NCBI GenBank assembly: GCA_024276075.1
Contig: JAJRXX010000062.1
Location: forward strand, 1 to 64,000
Direction: 5' to 3'
Length of the DNA: 64,000 bases
Source of the DNA: Planctomycetota bacterium
Lineage (GTDB): Bacteria > Planctomycetota > Phycisphaerae > Phycisphaerales > Phycisphaeraceae
Numbering within the stretch: the stretch's first letter is position 1; each line of letters begins with the position of its first letter. The translations under genes and the position numbers were made by a program. Positions 1 to 10,476 of the stretch are shown here, piece after piece. The notes below the pieces were generated by a model. It saw nothing but the letters and a program-made list of their open reading frames with translations, ran no database searches and was not told the origin of the DNA.

Positions 1-3000
1 ACCCCATACCTCCATCTCGCCGAAACGCTGCCCCCCCGTTCGGGCCTTGCCGCCCAACGGCTGCTGTGTAATCAAGCTATACGGGCCAGTAGCACGAGCG
101 TGGATCTTGTCGTCCACCAAATGGTGCAGCTTCAAGAGATACATGTAGCCGACAGTGGTCTTCTGATCGAATGGCTCGCCGGTGCGCCCATCGTAGAGCT
201 GGACCTTGCCGCCCCGGGGCATCTTGGCCAACAACTCATGCGCAGCGGGCGATTCTTTCTTCTGAGCCAAGTCACTGATCCGATCGTCGATGTACTGGTT
301 TGCCTCTTCGACCGCAGCATGGACCTCATTCTCGGTCGCACCGTCGAATACCGGCGTGACCGCCTGAAAGCCCAACACCCCACACGCCCAGCCCAAGTGC
401 GTCTCCAGAATCTGCCCAACGTTCATACGTGACGGCACGCCAAGCGGGTTCAGCAGCACATCGACAGGCGTCCCGTCTTCCAGGAACGGCATGTCTTCTT
501 CTGGCACGATTCGGGCGATGACCCCTTTGTTACCGTGACGGCCGGCCATCTTGTCACCTACCGAAAGCTGACGCTTCGTAGCCAAGTAGACCTTGACCAT
601 CTCCAGCACACCCGAGGGAAGTTCATCGCCCCGCTTCATGTGCGCCGCTCGGCGTTCTTTTTCTTTCAATATGGCCTGGATGCGGGGCCAGAATTGACCA
701 TGCACCTGCTCAGCTTGTTCACGAGCCGCTTTTGAGCCCTTGATCCACTCAAGCTTAAATGAATCAATCTGCTCCATCACCACTTCGGTGATCTCCGAAA
801 CGCCAACCTTCTGCCGGGTCGTGGGGTCGACCATGGGCGTGCCGGTCAATTCGTTGATCTGCTCGACCAGTTGGCGGAACAATTCCGCTGCACGCTCATC
901 CATCGAGGTTTCATATTTGCGCATATCACGCCGCAGGGCACGCTTTTGATCATCATTAAGGTGCATCCGTCTGCTGAAACGCTTCGCACCGATCACGATC
1001 CCCTCGGTCCCGGCCGGCACTTCCAGCGAATCGTTTTTCACGTCTTCGCCGGCACGACCAAATATCGCGTGCAGCAACTTCTCTTCGGGCGACAGTTCGC
1101 TCTTGGACTTCGGACTGACCTTGCCAACAAGGATGTCACCCGGATTCACGTAAGCGCCGATCCGGATCACGCCTTCCGCATCGAGCATGCCCAGCATCTT
1201 TTCGCTGACATTGGGGATATCGCGCGTGAATTCTTCACGACCCAGCTTGGTCTCACGGATTTCAACATCAAACTCGTCGATGTGAATCGACGTAAATACG
1301 TCGTCTTTGACCAGCCGCTCCGAGATCACAATGGCGTCCTCGAAGTTGTAGCCGTCGAACGTGTTGAACGCGACCAATACGTTCTTGCCTAATGCCAATT
1401 CCCCTTGGTCGGTCGCGGCACCATCGGCGATGATCTGCCCCTTCTTGACCCGCTGACCTAGCTTCACGATCGGCTTCTGGTTTAAACACGTCCGTTCATT
1501 GAGGCCTACGTACTTTCTCAGATCGTATTCCTCAGCGTTGTCTATCACGATCCGCGTCGCATCCACGTCGGTCACCGTGCCCGCGCTCTTGGCGCAGACC
1601 ACCATGCCCGAATACAGAGGCACCTGCTTCTCCATCCCTGTGCCCACACAGGGCGGCTGCGTCTTGATCAGCGGAACCGCCTGACGCTGCATGTTCGAGC
1701 CCATCAGTGCACGGTTGGCGTCGTCGTGCTCCAAGAACGGGATCAGTGCAGCGGAAACACCCACAATCTGCTTCGGGCTGATGTCGATGTAGTCGATCTC
1801 ATCGCTACCGACCTGCGTCAGATCGCCATCGACCCGAGCCAACACAGCACCTTTAATCACCCTGCCTTCCTCGTCGAGGACATTGGTCGGCGCCAGGGTC
1901 ACCTTCATTTCTTCATCGGCACGCAGATACGCTACCCCATCCGGCGTCACCTTCTCGTTCTTGACCGGCTGGTACGGCGTCTGCAAAAAACCGTACTCAT
2001 CGATCTTCGAGTAGATACCCAACGACGCGATTAACCCGATGTTCGTGCCTTCGGGCGTCTCGATGGGGCATATACGGCCATAGTGAGAGATGTGAACGTC
2101 GCGGACCTCAAAGCCCGCACGCTTACGGTTTAGCCCACCCGGGCCCAACGCGCTGAGCCGACGCTCGTGTGTCAATTGGCTCAACGGATTGGTCTGGTCA
2201 ACCACCTGCGACAGTTCGCCGCGACCGAAAAACTGCTCGATCGCGGAGCTGATCGACTTGGAATTGATCAAGTCGGCAATCTTGGCTAACTCGTCGGGGT
2301 CTTTCACGCTCATACGCTCCTGGACCGTTCGACGCAGCTTCAGGAATCCCTTGCGCATCTCCTCCACGGCCAACTCGTCGAGCGTGCGCAACCGACGGTT
2401 GCCCAAGTGGTCGATATCGTCGATGTGCGCTTTGTTTCGGTTGTTGCGCAGGTCCAGGATGTACATGATGACCTTGAGAAAATCCTCACACCGCAGACTC
2501 ATCTCCGTCTCCGGCAGGTTGAGATCAAACTTCCGGTTGATCCTGAACCGTCCCACTTTGCCCAGCCGATACCGGTTGGAGTCGAAAAATTTCTCGGCAA
2601 ATAGCTGGCGAGCCTTCTCCACCTGAGGCGGATTACCCGGTCGCAGACGTGCATAAAGCTGAAGCAGCGCCGCTTCGTGCTCCGAAACGCTTAAGCCCAG
2701 GTCCGCCTGCCCCTCCTCAGCGATCGTGTTCAAAATAAGCTCGTCGCTCAGATTGCTGATCACATTGATTTTCTTGATTTTGGATGCCAACACCGTCTCG
2801 ATTGCTTGCTCACCGATCGCCGCTCCCGCCTTTACAATCTCTTCGCCCGTCTCCGTGTCAACGATCGGAGAGACCGCCACGTGCTCGGGCTGCAGCTTCT
2901 TGACGTCGATGCTGTGTACATCATAAAACGTGCGCAAAATCGCTTCTGTCGTAGAGTATTTTTCATCGATCGCACGCAAGAACGTCGTCGCGGGGATTTT

Positions 3001-3573
3001 CGTCGATTGGTCGATCCGCATGTGAAGAATGTCTTTCTTAGACACCTCCAGTTCGATCCACGAACCGCGCTCGGGGATAATACGCGCCGAGTGCAACGGC
3101 CTGTCGCCTTCTGCCGACGCGATCGAAAAGTCCACGCCGGGCGAGCGGTGCAACTGATTAACGATCACGCGCTCGGCACCGTTGACGATAAACTCTCCGC
3201 CGCCCATCATCACCGGAATCTCACCCAGGTAGATCTCTTCCTCGGGGATCTCCGCGACGTCTTTTCGGACCAGCCGGATACGAATCCGTAACGGTCGGCC
3301 ATAGGTCAACCGGAGCTGGCGACACTCATCGGGCGTGTACCGCGGCTCGTCGAGTGTGTACCGCACGTATTCAATCTGCATGTTCCCGTCATAGCTGACG
3401 ATCGGGAACACCTCGCGCAAAAGAGACTCCATCCCCATGTGGGCGTCTCTCTTGTCAGGTGCCTTGGTGAGCTGTATCAACCGCTCGTAAGCAGTCAACT
3501 GGACCTGAATTAGGTTAGGGATGGGTAGAGCATCACCCCGCTTGGAGTATTCGCGCACCGTCTTCAGAAGCAT
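1..3573 (-). CDS. rpoB: DNA-directed RNA polymerase subunit beta (partial, 3' end outside window)
   Basis: Beta subunit of RNA polymerase, forming one half of the active-site cleft with RpoC. The frame is open for 1191 codons from the ATG at 3571-3573 to the window edge without a stop. Around residues 112-135 it reads [12 protein letters not shown] followed by a VNGAERVIV-like stretch, a hallmark of bacterial RpoB, and the last residues ([12 protein letters not shown]) are the conserved C-terminal region, so only the extreme C-terminus is missing. The start is supported by GAGGTGATC (plus-strand positions 3575-3583), fully complementary to the 16S anti-Shine-Dalgarno sequence. rpoC would be expected beyond the left edge. 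No rplJ/rplL lies upstream; the next gene upstream is an unrelated hypothetical on the same strand. Confidence 0.97.
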   Translation of the reverse strand, partial: MLLKTVREYSKRGDALPIPNLIQVQLTAYERLIQLTKAPDKRDAHMGMESLLREVFPIVSYDGNMQIEYVRYTLDEPRYTPDECRQLRLTYGRPLRIRIRLVRKDVAEIPEEEIYLGEIPVMMGGGEFIVNGAERVIVNQLHRSPGVDFSIASAEGDRPLHSARIIPERGSWIELEVSKKDILHMRIDQSTKIPATTFLRAIDEKYSTTEAILRTFYDVHSIDVKKLQPEHVAVSPIVDTETGEEIVKAGAAIGEQAIETVLASKIKKINVISNLSDELILNTIAEEGQADLGLSVSEHEAALLQLYARLRPGNPPQVEKARQLFAEKFFDSNRYRLGKVGRFRINRKFDLNLPETEMSLRCEDFLKVIMYILDLRNNRNKAHIDDIDHLGNRRLRTLDELAVEEMRKGFLKLRRTVQERMSVKDPDELAKIADLINSKSISSAIEQFFGRGELSQVVDQTNPLSQLTHERRLSALGPGGLNRKRAGFEVRDVHISHYGRICPIETPEGTNIGLIASLGIYSKIDEYGFLQTPYQPVKNEKVTPDGVAYLRADEEMKVTLAPTNVLDEEGRVIKGAVLARVDGDLTQVGSDEIDYIDISPKQIVGVSAALIPFLEHDDANRALMGSNMQRQAVPLIKTQPPCVGTGMEKQVPLYSGMVVCAKSAGTVTDVDATRIVIDNAEEYDLRKYVGLNERTCLNQKPIVKLGQRVKKGQIIADGAATDQGELALGKNVLVAFNTFDGYNFEDAIVISERLVKDDVFTSIHIDEFDVEIRETKLGREEFTRDIPNVSEKMLGMLDAEGVIRIGAYVNPGDILVGKVSPKSKSELSPEEKLLHAIFGRAGEDVKNDSLEVPAGTEGIVIGAKRFSRRMHLNDDQKRALRRDMRKYETSMDERAAELFRQLVEQINELTGTPMVDPTTRQKVGVSEITEVVMEQIDSFKLEWIKGSKAAREQAEQVHGQFWPRIQAILKEKERRAAHMKRGDELPSGVLEMVKVYLATKRQLSVGDKMAGRHGNKGVIARIVPEEDMPFLEDGTPVDVLLNPLGVPSRMNVGQILETHLGWACGVLGFQAVTPVFDGATENEVHAAVEEANQYIDDRISDLAQKKESPAAHELLAKMPRGGKVQLYDGRTGEPFDQKTTVGYMYLLKLHHLVDDKIHARATGPYSLITQQPLGGKARTGGQRFGEMEVWG

Positions 3574-3662
3574 CGATCACCTCGAGCCATTAAGCTTAAA
3601 TTGGTTTAATTAAACAACTTATAGAGGATTATCCGCACGCCGACACACGCTACAAGCCGTAT

Positions 3663-3691
3663 ACTTTAGTCGAACATGTTATCATACACAA
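3663..3691 (-). promoter_or_regulatory. candidate sigma70-type promoter for rpoB
   Basis: Read on the minus strand, TTGTGT (3686-3691) and TAAAGT (3663-3668) are separated by 17 bases. Each matches four of the six consensus bases. The surrounding 3600-3720 stretch is much more AT-rich than its neighbours. Transcription would start about 80-85 bases upstream of the rpoB ATG. This is inferred from consensus only. Confidence 0.35.
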
Positions 3692-3788
3692 GTCGTGGTT
3701 CAAAAAATTTGATTATTCAGATTCCCCCACCTTGTCAGACGTGCCTTTGTTTGGCACAGAACCCCAAATTACCCCAGCTACCCCTTTT

Positions 3789-4490
3789 CTACCTTATCCC
3801 TCCCGCACCCTCAACTCGCTGAATGTAAAACATCGAGTCCGTAGGACGCGGACCAATAAGATGCCAACTCAGCGAAAACCGTGGCTTAAGAGCCGTATAC
3901 GCCGCAAAAATCTGTTGACCCCACTCGTATTGCTGATCTACATTCCGCTCAATTTTGCTCATATCCGTGGCTCGGATCGGCCGAGATACGCGGTGATCCC
4001 AAACAGGGTCCAGTTTAACCAATAAATGCCCTTCCTTCCACTCGATCGGATAACCCCGGATAAAACCGCTCCCCGTACCCGGTGTATAAAACCAATAGTA
4101 AATAAATCGTCCCCTCTCGACCACGTGCATCTCGTGTTTCGTACCGGCAAAAAGCTGGGCATGACCAGCGCGTATCGGATCGACACCAAACCGCTTCTTG
4201 GCAACCCACAACTGCTGTTGCAACACGTCATACAATCCGATATGCGCATAATCAGTGCGCAGCTTGCGTGTGCAATAATGTCGGCTAATGTTTTTTTCAG
4301 TTGCCACTATATTCCGATATGTTCCGAGACATGTATTCGCTTCGGCAAGCCGTGCCAGTTCAAACGCCGCCACACCGCCCTTGCCGTTTGCATTATTAAA
4401 TTCTCTCCAGATCAGCACGACCAATTGTATCACCAAGCCTTGGCCGGTATCCTGCTGACCATTATCAAGCTGCATAGGCCAGCACGACAA
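3789..4490 (-). CDS. hypothetical protein, 5' end uncertain
   Basis: An open frame of 233 codons with no family I recognise. The C-terminal two thirds looks like genuine protein: aromatic-rich motifs such as RFIYYWFYTPG and HLLVKLDPVW, and a balanced composition. The only start available in frame at 4490 is TTG with no Shine-Dalgarno sequence, and an in-frame TGA lies two codons before it. In another frame just upstream, an ATG opens a short hydrophobic run (MAVVMFVVLAYAA) that ends in TGA TAA and resembles a signal peptide. One reading is that a frameshift separates the signal peptide from the body. The alternative is a later start. It lies upstream of rpoB on the same strand, but the 215-base gap and a separate promoter candidate argue against one operon. 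Confidence 0.5.
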   Translation of the reverse strand: MSCWPMQLDNGQQDTGQGLVIQLVVLIWREFNNANGKGGVAAFELARLAEANTCLGTYRNIVATEKNISRHYCTRKLRTDYAHIGLYDVLQQQLWVAKKRFGVDPIRAGHAQLFAGTKHEMHVVERGRFIYYWFYTPGTGSGFIRGYPIEWKEGHLLVKLDPVWDHRVSRPIRATDMSKIERNVDQQYEWGQQIFAAYTALKPRFSLSWHLIGPRPTDSMFYIQRVEGAGGIR

Positions 4491-4520
4491 ACATCACGAC
4501 CGCCATACATATTATTCTAA

Positions 4521-4934
4521 ATGCCACAGGCTAATCCTAAGAATCCCGGCATCGCACAAGGCACACTACTCGAACAGCGTGACGGCATGATCGTCTTGGG
4601 CCTACCAGGTACTGAATACCAGCTCCACCTGCGGGTAAGCAACCCCTTACAAACCCCCGCCCACCGCCCCGTCTCTGGCAAGATCGTCGCCCGGGCAAAA
4701 CGAGTTGATGTCGTACAAACCGGGGGACGCTTCATCGAGCCGATCTACGGCCGACCCCGCCGGCTCCAAGGCGCGGTCGTGGCCACCAATCCGGGCCGAA
4801 GCTCCATCACCGTCGACTGTGGCCCATGCCCCTTTGAGTGCGTACTCACTGCCAATCAGCGGGCCGCCTCGTTTCCCATCGGAGCCCTTGTTAGTTTCGA
4901 CGTTGAGTCGGGGGCTGTATTTGAGACATCGTGA
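4521..4934 (+). CDS. hypothetical protein (137 aa), small beta-rich
   Basis: Unrecognised small soluble protein. It has no signal peptide or membrane segment. The sequence alternates short beta-like stretches ([52 protein letters not shown]), compatible with a small barrel, and carries a CGPCPFEC cysteine cluster at about residues 98-105. Divergent from the gene at 3789-4490, with only 30 bases between them, and 73 bases upstream of the UXS gene on the same strand, so it may be co-transcribed with UXS. No obvious Shine-Dalgarno sequence. Function unknown. Confidence 0.6.
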   Translation: MPQANPKNPGIAQGTLLEQRDGMIVLGLPGTEYQLHLRVSNPLQTPAHRPVSGKIVARAKRVDVVQTGGRFIEPIYGRPRRLQGAVVATNPGRSSITVDCGPCPFECVLTANQRAASFPIGALVSFDVESGAVFETS

Positions 4935-5007
4935 CCACCCCGCTGCGTGGGCCAAATCGGTCCACATATGAACCACGGCTTACACAACCCACGACACCGA
5001 GTCCTAT

Positions 5008-5997
5008 ATGTCCAACACTTTCAAACGTATCCTGATCACCGGCGGAGCGGGCTTCCTCGGAACGCACCTATGCGAACGGCTCGTGGACCAAGGTCACGAC
5101 GTGATCTGCGTCGATAATTTCTTCACCAGCCAAAAAAACAACATCCTCCACCTGCTGCCCAAGTCAAATTTTGAGCTTATCCGCCACGACGTAACCCACC
5201 CGCTGTACCTGGAAGTCGACGAAATCTACAACCTCGCCTGCCCCGCTTCACCCGTCCACTACCAGTACAACCCAATCAAAACAATCAAGACGTCGGTTCT
5301 AGGAGCAATCAACGTCCTGGGCCTGGCCAAACGTGTAAACGCCAAGGTCTTTCAAGCATCCACCAGCGAGGTCTACGGCGACCCGACCGTCCACCCCCAG
5401 CCCGAATCCTACCGAGGCAACGTCAACCCGATCGGCCTGCGTGCCTGCTACGACGAGGGAAAACGCTGCGCCGAGACCCTGTTCTTCGACTACCACCGCT
5501 CAAACGGCGTCAATATCCGCGTCGTGCGCATCTTCAACACCTACGGCCCACGCATGCACCCCTACGACGGGCGTGTGGTCAGCAACTTCATCATCCAGGC
5601 ACTCGCGGGCCACGACATCACCATCTACGGCGACGGCTCGCAAACCCGGTCCTTCTGCTACGTCGACGACCTGATCGAAGGCTTCATCCGCATGATGAAC
5701 GGCCCAGACGACTTCGTCGGCCCGGTCAACCTGGGCAACGCAGGCGAGTTCACCATCAAAGAGTTAGCCGAACTCGTGCTTGAATTGACTGGGTCCAAGA
5801 GCAAGCTCGTCCCCCGCCCCCTGCCTTCGGACGACCCCCTGCAGCGCCGTCCCGACAACACCGTCGCCAAAAAACACCTCGGCTGGGAGCCAACCGTGCC
5901 GCTGCGAGAGGGGTTAGCCAAAACGATCGAATACTTCCAGTCGATCGACCTGACCAAGTTCCGCAAGCCCACCGACTACGCCTACACCGGGCAATAG
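5008..5997 (+). CDS. UDP-glucuronic acid decarboxylase (UDP-xylose synthase)
   Basis: Extended short-chain dehydrogenase/reductase that converts UDP-glucuronate to UDP-xylose with bound NAD+, supplying xylose for surface polysaccharides. The N-terminal Rossmann motif GGAGFLG is at residues 12-18. The active-site region has STSEVYGDP (about residues 119-127) and Y148-D-E-G-K152, the YxxxK catalytic pair. The 329-residue length, the NTYGPRMHP motif and the [10 protein letters not shown] segment are typical of single-domain bacterial UXS. The last 16 bases overlap the convergent 3' end of the PEP-CTERM gene. Related 4,6-dehydratases are less likely because of the UXS-type C-terminal half. Confidence 0.93.
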   Translation: MSNTFKRILITGGAGFLGTHLCERLVDQGHDVICVDNFFTSQKNNILHLLPKSNFELIRHDVTHPLYLEVDEIYNLACPASPVHYQYNPIKTIKTSVLGAINVLGLAKRVNAKVFQASTSEVYGDPTVHPQPESYRGNVNPIGLRACYDEGKRCAETLFFDYHRSNGVNIRVVRIFNTYGPRMHPYDGRVVSNFIIQALAGHDITIYGDGSQTRSFCYVDDLIEGFIRMMNGPDDFVGPVNLGNAGEFTIKELAELVLELTGSKSKLVPRPLPSDDPLQRRPDNTVAKKHLGWEPTVPLREGLAKTIEYFQSIDLTKFRKPTDYAYTGQ

Positions 5998-8873
5998 CAA
6001 CTCATCCTGCTCCTGCAGGCACCCAAACCAGCCACCGCGCCCAATAGCAATACAAGGCTCGTCGGCTGCGGGACCGCTTGAGCAGCGGAAAGGCTTTGGC
6101 CAAATACGGCGCTCTGCCCAAACGACGTCAACAACAAACTCAGGTCGGCGTCATCGACCAAGCCGTCACCTGTAAAATCGCCGTTGATCCAAGTCGCCCC
6201 CACCGACCCAAACGATGTTAAAACCAGGCTCAGATCGGCATCGTCGACGAGCAGATCAAGATTCGCATCGCCAGGCAGCGTGGCAAATAGGGTAAGACTA
6301 TTCGGCGCAGCGGCGAAAGGCGTATTGGCAAACAACGGATCGCCAATACCCGGAAAATCGTAGACCGGTGCCAAAGCCAAGTCCGCCCGCAGCGACAATA
6401 TCCCGCCATTGACGGTCACCCGGTCAAAACTGCCCGACCGTGAGGTATAAGTCAGCACTTCAAAACCATCGCCGTAACGGGGCACAAACGCGACCGGCAC
6501 CGTCACAGCCAACTCGCCAGCCAGGGTTATGCTACCGGTGCTGGTGATCCTTCCAAAACCACTGCTTGGATTGGTCCCATTTAGTTCAGTCCCGACCACC
6601 GTCGTGCTGTCTAACACGATATTGGTTGCCGACAAGGCCCCACCACTGGCAACAGAAAATGTGACGTTATTACCGACCCCAAGCGAACCCGCCGACAGCG
6701 TCGAGGCCTCGCTAATCACGAAAGCTGAGTCGTTGACACTCTGCAGCGAGCCAACGGTCAGCGAAGACCCGCCGCTCAGCTCAACCCTCAGATTATTCGC
6801 ATTGCTCAGCGATACCACCGAAGCATTGCCCCCCGCTGTCAGAAGAAACTGCGCATGACTGGCCGCCTGAATCGCCCCGACGGTTATCGTGGCGTTATTA
6901 ACCACAAAATGCGTCTGACCACCCGTGCTGGCCACCGTCCCCAACGAGGAAAGATTAATATCCCCACCACTATTTGCGACAAACTCGAGCCGATCGCTGG
7001 GGTCTAAAGGGGCGTTAATAGTCTGCACGCCCGACAAGTCGATCGCTGCGCCGTTCGCTGCGGTGATCGTGTGGACACTTATGCCGGGGGTGTTGCTAAA
7101 ACTCGCGTCTATAGTCGTTATGGGTCCAAGATTCAGTTGCGTAGCCAAACCGTCTGCCCGGATCAGCGCCTTGTTAAACGACATACCCGCGGATGAATAC
7201 GACACCGGTGTTGGGGTTGTTAGATTGAGTTGAGACCCACCCGACACGTCGAATGTCACGTTGGTTGCGGTTTCCAGGGCCGGAAGATTCTGCACCGCGG
7301 CGCCCGACAACACAAACGAAACTTGGCCGACTGTTCTTAACGCCGACAGAGAGATCGCCGACGAACCGATGACGTTAAACTCTACAAAATCCTCCGCACG
7401 GATCGGCGGGAGGATCGTCTGCAAGTTTGCCAGATTGATTGAAGCCCCATTTGTAGCGACGACCTTATGCGCGCCCGCCGTCGCCCCCCCGTCATCGTAA
7501 CGTGCATCAAATATCGATACCGCCGAAAGGTCTAACGCTGTCGTAGCGCCGTCGGCCGCAATGACGGTGGTTGAAAATGGCAACCCCACCGATGAGTAGG
7601 TCAACGCAGCGCCGTTTAGGATCACCTGCGAGCCGCTCGACACATCAAAAAGCAAATCCTCTGCTGTCTGCAGACTCGGCAATGACAGCGTGACATTGTT
7701 AGCCAATGCAAACATCGTCCTGCCACCGACACCGTTAACAGTCTGAAGATTGCCAAGCGATATCTGCGCACCGGGACCCGTGATCTCAAATCGCAACCAA
7801 TCCTCCGCACGAGCCGGAGGGTTAATGGTAGTCAGTCCTGAAAGGTTCAACTGCCCCCCGTTTTCCACAGCGATGGTCTGAGTCCTGTGAGCTCCGTTGC
7901 CGTCGTTAAACCCCGCATCAATGCTATTAATAGCTGATAGGTCCAATACGGAACCCGGGCCCTCCACCCAAAACAGCGTGGTGAAAAACGGAAAACCAAT
8001 CGACGAATACGCAACCGGCGCGGCGCCGGCGGCGGTCAATTGCGACCCGCTGAACACGAAAAAATGCACGTCTTCGACCGTCTGCAACGATGGCAAGACC
8101 AGGGTGGCGTTATTCGTCAATGCAAACATCGTCCTGCCACCGGTTCCATTGATCGTGGCCAACGACGACAGACGGACCTCTGAATTCGCATCCGTTAACT
8201 CCACCCTGGCAAAGTCAACAAGCCTCACCGGCGGGCTGATGCTCTGCAAACCGGACAGGTCCACCAATCCGCCGTTGGTCGCCGTGATCTTGTGGATCGT
8301 GTGCAGCGGGCTTGTGGTGTTAAATCCTGTGTCTATGTCGGTAATCGAAGAGGCATCCAAAATCGAACCCACACCGTCGGCAGACATAATCGTCACGCTG
8401 TTTGGCTGGTTCACGGAGGAGTACACCGTGCCGCCGACGGTGAGCTGTGCTTGAGTATCGACGATATTTGGCAATGACACAGTACCACCGCTGTTTGACG
8501 AAGCGGTGCCGACGATGGTAACCGGATTGATCACATTCAACCCACCACCCGGCAGAAATGTAAGCGTCACGTCGCTGCCTAAGTTACTGCCTAATTCGAG
8601 TTCCGTAACATCCGATATCCCTCCCGGGAGCGTCACGTTCACCGCAAAACCAGAACCTCCCGGAATGATCGCGCGAAAGGTGTTGCCCCCCCCATCGATC
8701 GGAACAACAGGACCATTAATGGAAGTCCAATTATTGAGGTCGGTGTAGCTGACGCCATCACCATTCCCGGTCCACGTCACATCCGTTTGACCATGAACAG
8801 ACACGGATAGGCCCATCGCAACGACGGCACAAACAAACGAGCAAATCCAGCATGACGAGTTTTGTTGATTCAT
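5982..8873 (-). CDS. large secreted repeat protein with dockerin-like repeats and PEP-CTERM-like tail
   Basis: A 963-residue secreted protein starting at ATG 8873, after AAGG; a GTG two codons earlier is also possible. An N-terminal signal peptide ends near SVHGQ. The body is composed of about four divergent repeats of roughly 150 residues, each with an 'IxxIDAxF' segment, an 'LSGLxTINPP' segment and an 'LPSLQT' segment, rich in G, S, T and N and predicted to be a beta-helix. Near the C-terminus two calcium-loop repeats ([15 protein letters not shown] and [15 protein letters not shown], about residues 868-912) form a dockerin type I-like module. A PEP-CTERM-like sorting tail follows: [18 protein letters not shown], then CRSR. 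Exosortase and EpsH genes are not in the window. The likely role is a cell-surface or matrix protein. A candidate structured leader lies upstream. Confidence 0.82.
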   Translation of the reverse strand: MNQQNSSCWICSFVCAVVAMGLSVSVHGQTDVTWTGNGDGVSYTDLNNWTSINGPVVPIDGGGNTFRAIIPGGSGFAVNVTLPGGISDVTELELGSNLGSDVTLTFLPGGGLNVINPVTIVGTASSNSGGTVSLPNIVDTQAQLTVGGTVYSSVNQPNSVTIMSADGVGSILDASSITDIDTGFNTTSPLHTIHKITATNGGLVDLSGLQSISPPVRLVDFARVELTDANSEVRLSSLATINGTGGRTMFALTNNATLVLPSLQTVEDVHFFVFSGSQLTAAGAAPVAYSSIGFPFFTTLFWVEGPGSVLDLSAINSIDAGFNDGNGAHRTQTIAVENGGQLNLSGLTTINPPARAEDWLRFEITGPGAQISLGNLQTVNGVGGRTMFALANNVTLSLPSLQTAEDLLFDVSSGSQVILNGAALTYSSVGLPFSTTVIAADGATTALDLSAVSIFDARYDDGGATAGAHKVVATNGASINLANLQTILPPIRAEDFVEFNVIGSSAISLSALRTVGQVSFVLSGAAVQNLPALETATNVTFDVSGGSQLNLTTPTPVSYSSAGMSFNKALIRADGLATQLNLGPITTIDASFSNTPGISVHTITAANGAAIDLSGVQTINAPLDPSDRLEFVANSGGDINLSSLGTVASTGGQTHFVVNNATITVGAIQAASHAQFLLTAGGNASVVSLSNANNLRVELSGGSSLTVGSLQSVNDSAFVISEASTLSAGSLGVGNNVTFSVASGGALSATNIVLDSTTVVGTELNGTNPSSGFGRITSTGSITLAGELAVTVPVAFVPRYGDGFEVLTYTSRSGSFDRVTVNGGILSLRADLALAPVYDFPGIGDPLFANTPFAAAPNSLTLFATLPGDANLDLLVDDADLSLVLTSFGSVGATWINGDFTGDGLVDDADLSLLLTSFGQSAVFGQSLSAAQAVPQPTSLVLLLGAVAGLGACRSRMSCYCPV

Positions 8874-8901
8874 TAGCACCCAACCTTGTTTACAGTTAGC
8901 C

Positions 8902-8996
8902 GTAGCAGGATCCCCTCGGGCCCTGGTGGCTATGCGGACACCTACTTCCGAGGCCGACTCGGCTCTTCACCCACCCCAGACTGGGCTGTGCGCTAC
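8902..8996 (-). ncRNA. candidate structured 5' leader of the PEP-CTERM gene
   Basis: On the minus strand this 95-base stretch is closed by GTAGC (8992-8996) pairing with GCTAC (8902-8906). It contains several internal helices: CCCA/TGGG, CCGAG/CTCGG and GGTG/CACC. It ends about 30 bases before the start codon. The stretch is much more GC-rich than its surroundings. It does not match any riboswitch consensus I could recall, including c-di-GMP-I and cobalamin, so this is a structural inference only. Confidence 0.3.
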
Positions 8997-9111
8997 ATCG
9001 GTTTTTAGTTGGTGATTTCAGGAAATATCTGTGCCAGGGGTATCGAAAAAAGGAAGATTATTGGACTTTGCATCGCAACCCTACCAGCACAATTCGCGTC
9101 TTAGAGCACCC

Positions 9112-9131
9112 ACAGTCGCGGCTCGTCGTGG
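9112..9131 (-). repeat. family E fragment (GAGCCGCGACTGTG)
   Basis: On the minus strand this reads ACGACGAGCCGCGACTGTG, the conserved left part of the family E repeat, without the GAGCGGGC right part. It lies about 70 bases from the family C element, which contains a second copy in the opposite orientation. Together with that element, A1 and a terminator it fills the 740-base gap between the PEP-CTERM gene and the regulator gene. Confidence 0.55.
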
Positions 9132-9170
9132 ACGCTACACATGGATAAAAAATACTCTAATACCCGCGTC

Positions 9171-9274
9171 ATACGGATTCTGATTAATCCTTGTGCGTAC
9201 ACAACGAGCCGCGACCGTCAAGAAGCGGGCCTCTTTGCTGCGATTGAAACACGAGAATTAATCAGAATGCGTAT
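9171..9274. mobile_element. family C MITE-like element (98 bp between TA flanks)
   Basis: The ends are near-perfect inverted repeats: ATACGGATTCTGATTAAT on the left, and the right end reads ATACGCATTCTGATTAAT on the opposite strand (17 of 18 identical). TA dinucleotides flank a 98-bp core at 9174-9271, the same core length as family B. A family E repeat (9204-9230) sits in the middle. No coding capacity. Confidence 0.75.
9204..9230 (+). repeat. family E repeat inside family C element
   Basis: Full-length short form, ACGAGCCGCGACCGTCA followed by AGAAGCGGGC. CCGC and GCGG can pair into a short hairpin. It is nested centrally in the family C element, so either E is a cargo of C or it forms C's central hairpin. 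Confidence 0.7.
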
Positions 9275-9420
9275 CAGCTCACCTCGTCCCGGAAGACTTA
9301 TAACCGTCCCGTTTAGACTCGTACTTGAGGCTTTCTATAAACACCGCGGTCGAAAGCTGAACTGATAAGTCGTGTATCGTCCTGGGATGGCTGCCGTTTT
9401 CGATGGCCCATTCGAGTTCT

Positions 9421-9548
9421 CTAGAGCGGCTGGCGTCAATATTTTCCATCGTGATTGGATAGTAGGTGTAACAAACATCTGTATTTCACGGCTTGCAAGC
9501 AAGCCGTGCCACCCGGTCAATGAAGATTAATGACGCCAGTTGCTCTAG
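9421..9548 (-). mobile_element. family A MITE-like element, copy A1
   Basis: 128 bp including flanking CTAG; the core between the TA dinucleotides is 122 bp. The terminal inverted repeats are TAGAGCGGCTGGCGTCA and, on the opposite strand, TAGAGCAACTGGCGTCA. A central perfect palindrome, CACGGCTTGCAAGCAAGCCGTG, begins at 9487. It is the reverse orientation of copies at 31151 and 57438, and all three are exactly 128 bp. It directly abuts the terminator-like element downstream of the regulator gene. Confidence 0.85.
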
Positions 9549-9550
9549 AG

Positions 9551-9581
9551 CCAAAAAAACCGCTTGATGACGCGCGCGGCT
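9551..9581 (-). terminator. probable intrinsic terminator of the FixJ-like gene (family E type)
   Basis: On the minus strand, GAGCCGC, a loop and AAGCGG are followed by seven T residues. This is a hairpin plus T-run about 35 bases beyond the stop codon at 9617-9619. The sequence is a diverged family E repeat, suggesting that this repeat family works as, or derives from, transcription terminators. Confidence 0.6.
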
Positions 9582-9616
9582 CACTGAGAATCCCACATGC
9601 GAAATCAGAAAACGCT

Positions 9617-10225
9617 CTAAGCGCTCAGCGACAACCGTATAAGGCCGGCGATGTTCTCTGCGTTTAATTTATGCATAATGTGAGCGCGGTGGGCCTCTAC
9701 CGTCTTATAACTTATCCCTAGTTCAGAAGCGATCGTCTTATTCGGCCTACCCGCAACGATTAGGTCCAGCACCTGCTTCTCACGCGGCGTTAGCTTGCCC
9801 ATCAGTATCTCGGTCTGCGCAGCCCGACTCCGCTTGGCCCTGTGCTCCAAATCCTGTGTTAAAGCTGTCTGGACACGATCCAACAACAACTGATCATTAA
9901 AAGGCTTTTCGATGAAATCGATCGCCCCCCGGTGCATCGCCCGTACAGCCATTGCCACATCGCCGTGACCGGTCAGCATAATAATTGGGATATCGATACC
10001 CAATTCACCAAGCCTCTCTTGCAACTCCAGGCCACTCATCCCCGGCATCCGAACATCTAAAATCAAACACCCCGCTTCGCTAGGGCTATAGGAATCGAGA
10101 AATTCTTGCGCAGATGCAAACGCTTTGGCTTGAAGGCGTACAGACTCAATGAGCCCGATCAATGATTTTCTAACCGAACTGTCATCGTCCACCACGAAGA
10201 CTGTGGATTGATTCTCTGCCACCAT
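9617..10225 (-). CDS. FixJ/LuxR-type two-component response regulator
   Basis: A 202-residue regulator. The N-terminal receiver domain has the acidic pocket DDD at 13-15, phosphoacceptor D57 in LILDVRMPG, the LTGHGD switch motif and K in IEKPF. A C-terminal LuxR/FixJ-type HTH follows (LTPREKQVLDLIVAGRPNK, then KTVEAHRAHIMHKL). The start at 10225 is chosen for the AGGAGG eight bases upstream; an upstream in-frame extension lacks a ribosome site. It lies downstream of the PAS kinase on the same strand, which is its probable partner, although a 251-base AT-rich gap suggests an additional promoter. The stop codon is the TAG of a TAGAGC sequence that begins the downstream repeat. Confidence 0.9.
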   Translation of the reverse strand: MVAENQSTVFVVDDDSSVRKSLIGLIESVRLQAKAFASAQEFLDSYSPSEAGCLILDVRMPGMSGLELQERLGELGIDIPIIMLTGHGDVAMAVRAMHRGAIDFIEKPFNDQLLLDRVQTALTQDLEHRAKRSRAAQTEILMGKLTPREKQVLDLIVAGRPNKTIASELGISYKTVEAHRAHIMHKLNAENIAGLIRLSLSA

Positions 10226-10476
10226 GTTTACCGCCTCCTCAACGCCTCTAAAATCCTTTAAACTCAACGAATACACCCTCTCGTCAACTCTTACTCTACT
10301 TCCCACCCCCAACAACCTGACAATATCATAGAAACCTTATTTTAGGGTATTTTAAGCCTAATTCAAACACACTTATATATCATTCATCCACCTTGTTTTA
10401 CAAAAACACAATCCCGTTTTACTTCTGTTCAAAAAGATGTTTAATAGGTTATACGCACTACCGCCTATTTTTCATC

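Noticed and set aside
871-1392. 173-codon plus-strand open frame and several others across 100-3291
   Set aside because: Antisense to rpoB, which is continuous and fully recognisable. These are composition-driven shadows.
4026-4520. 164-codon plus-strand open frame
   Set aside because: Antisense to the gene at 3789-4490. It has a less protein-like composition and no ribosome site.
7897-8454. 185-codon plus-strand open frame
   Set aside because: Antisense to the repeat-rich PEP-CTERM protein. The repeat periodicity explains its length.
8902-8996. Known riboswitch (c-di-GMP-I or cobalamin) upstream of the PEP-CTERM gene
   Set aside because: The required conserved boxes were not found, so only an unnamed structured leader is claimed.
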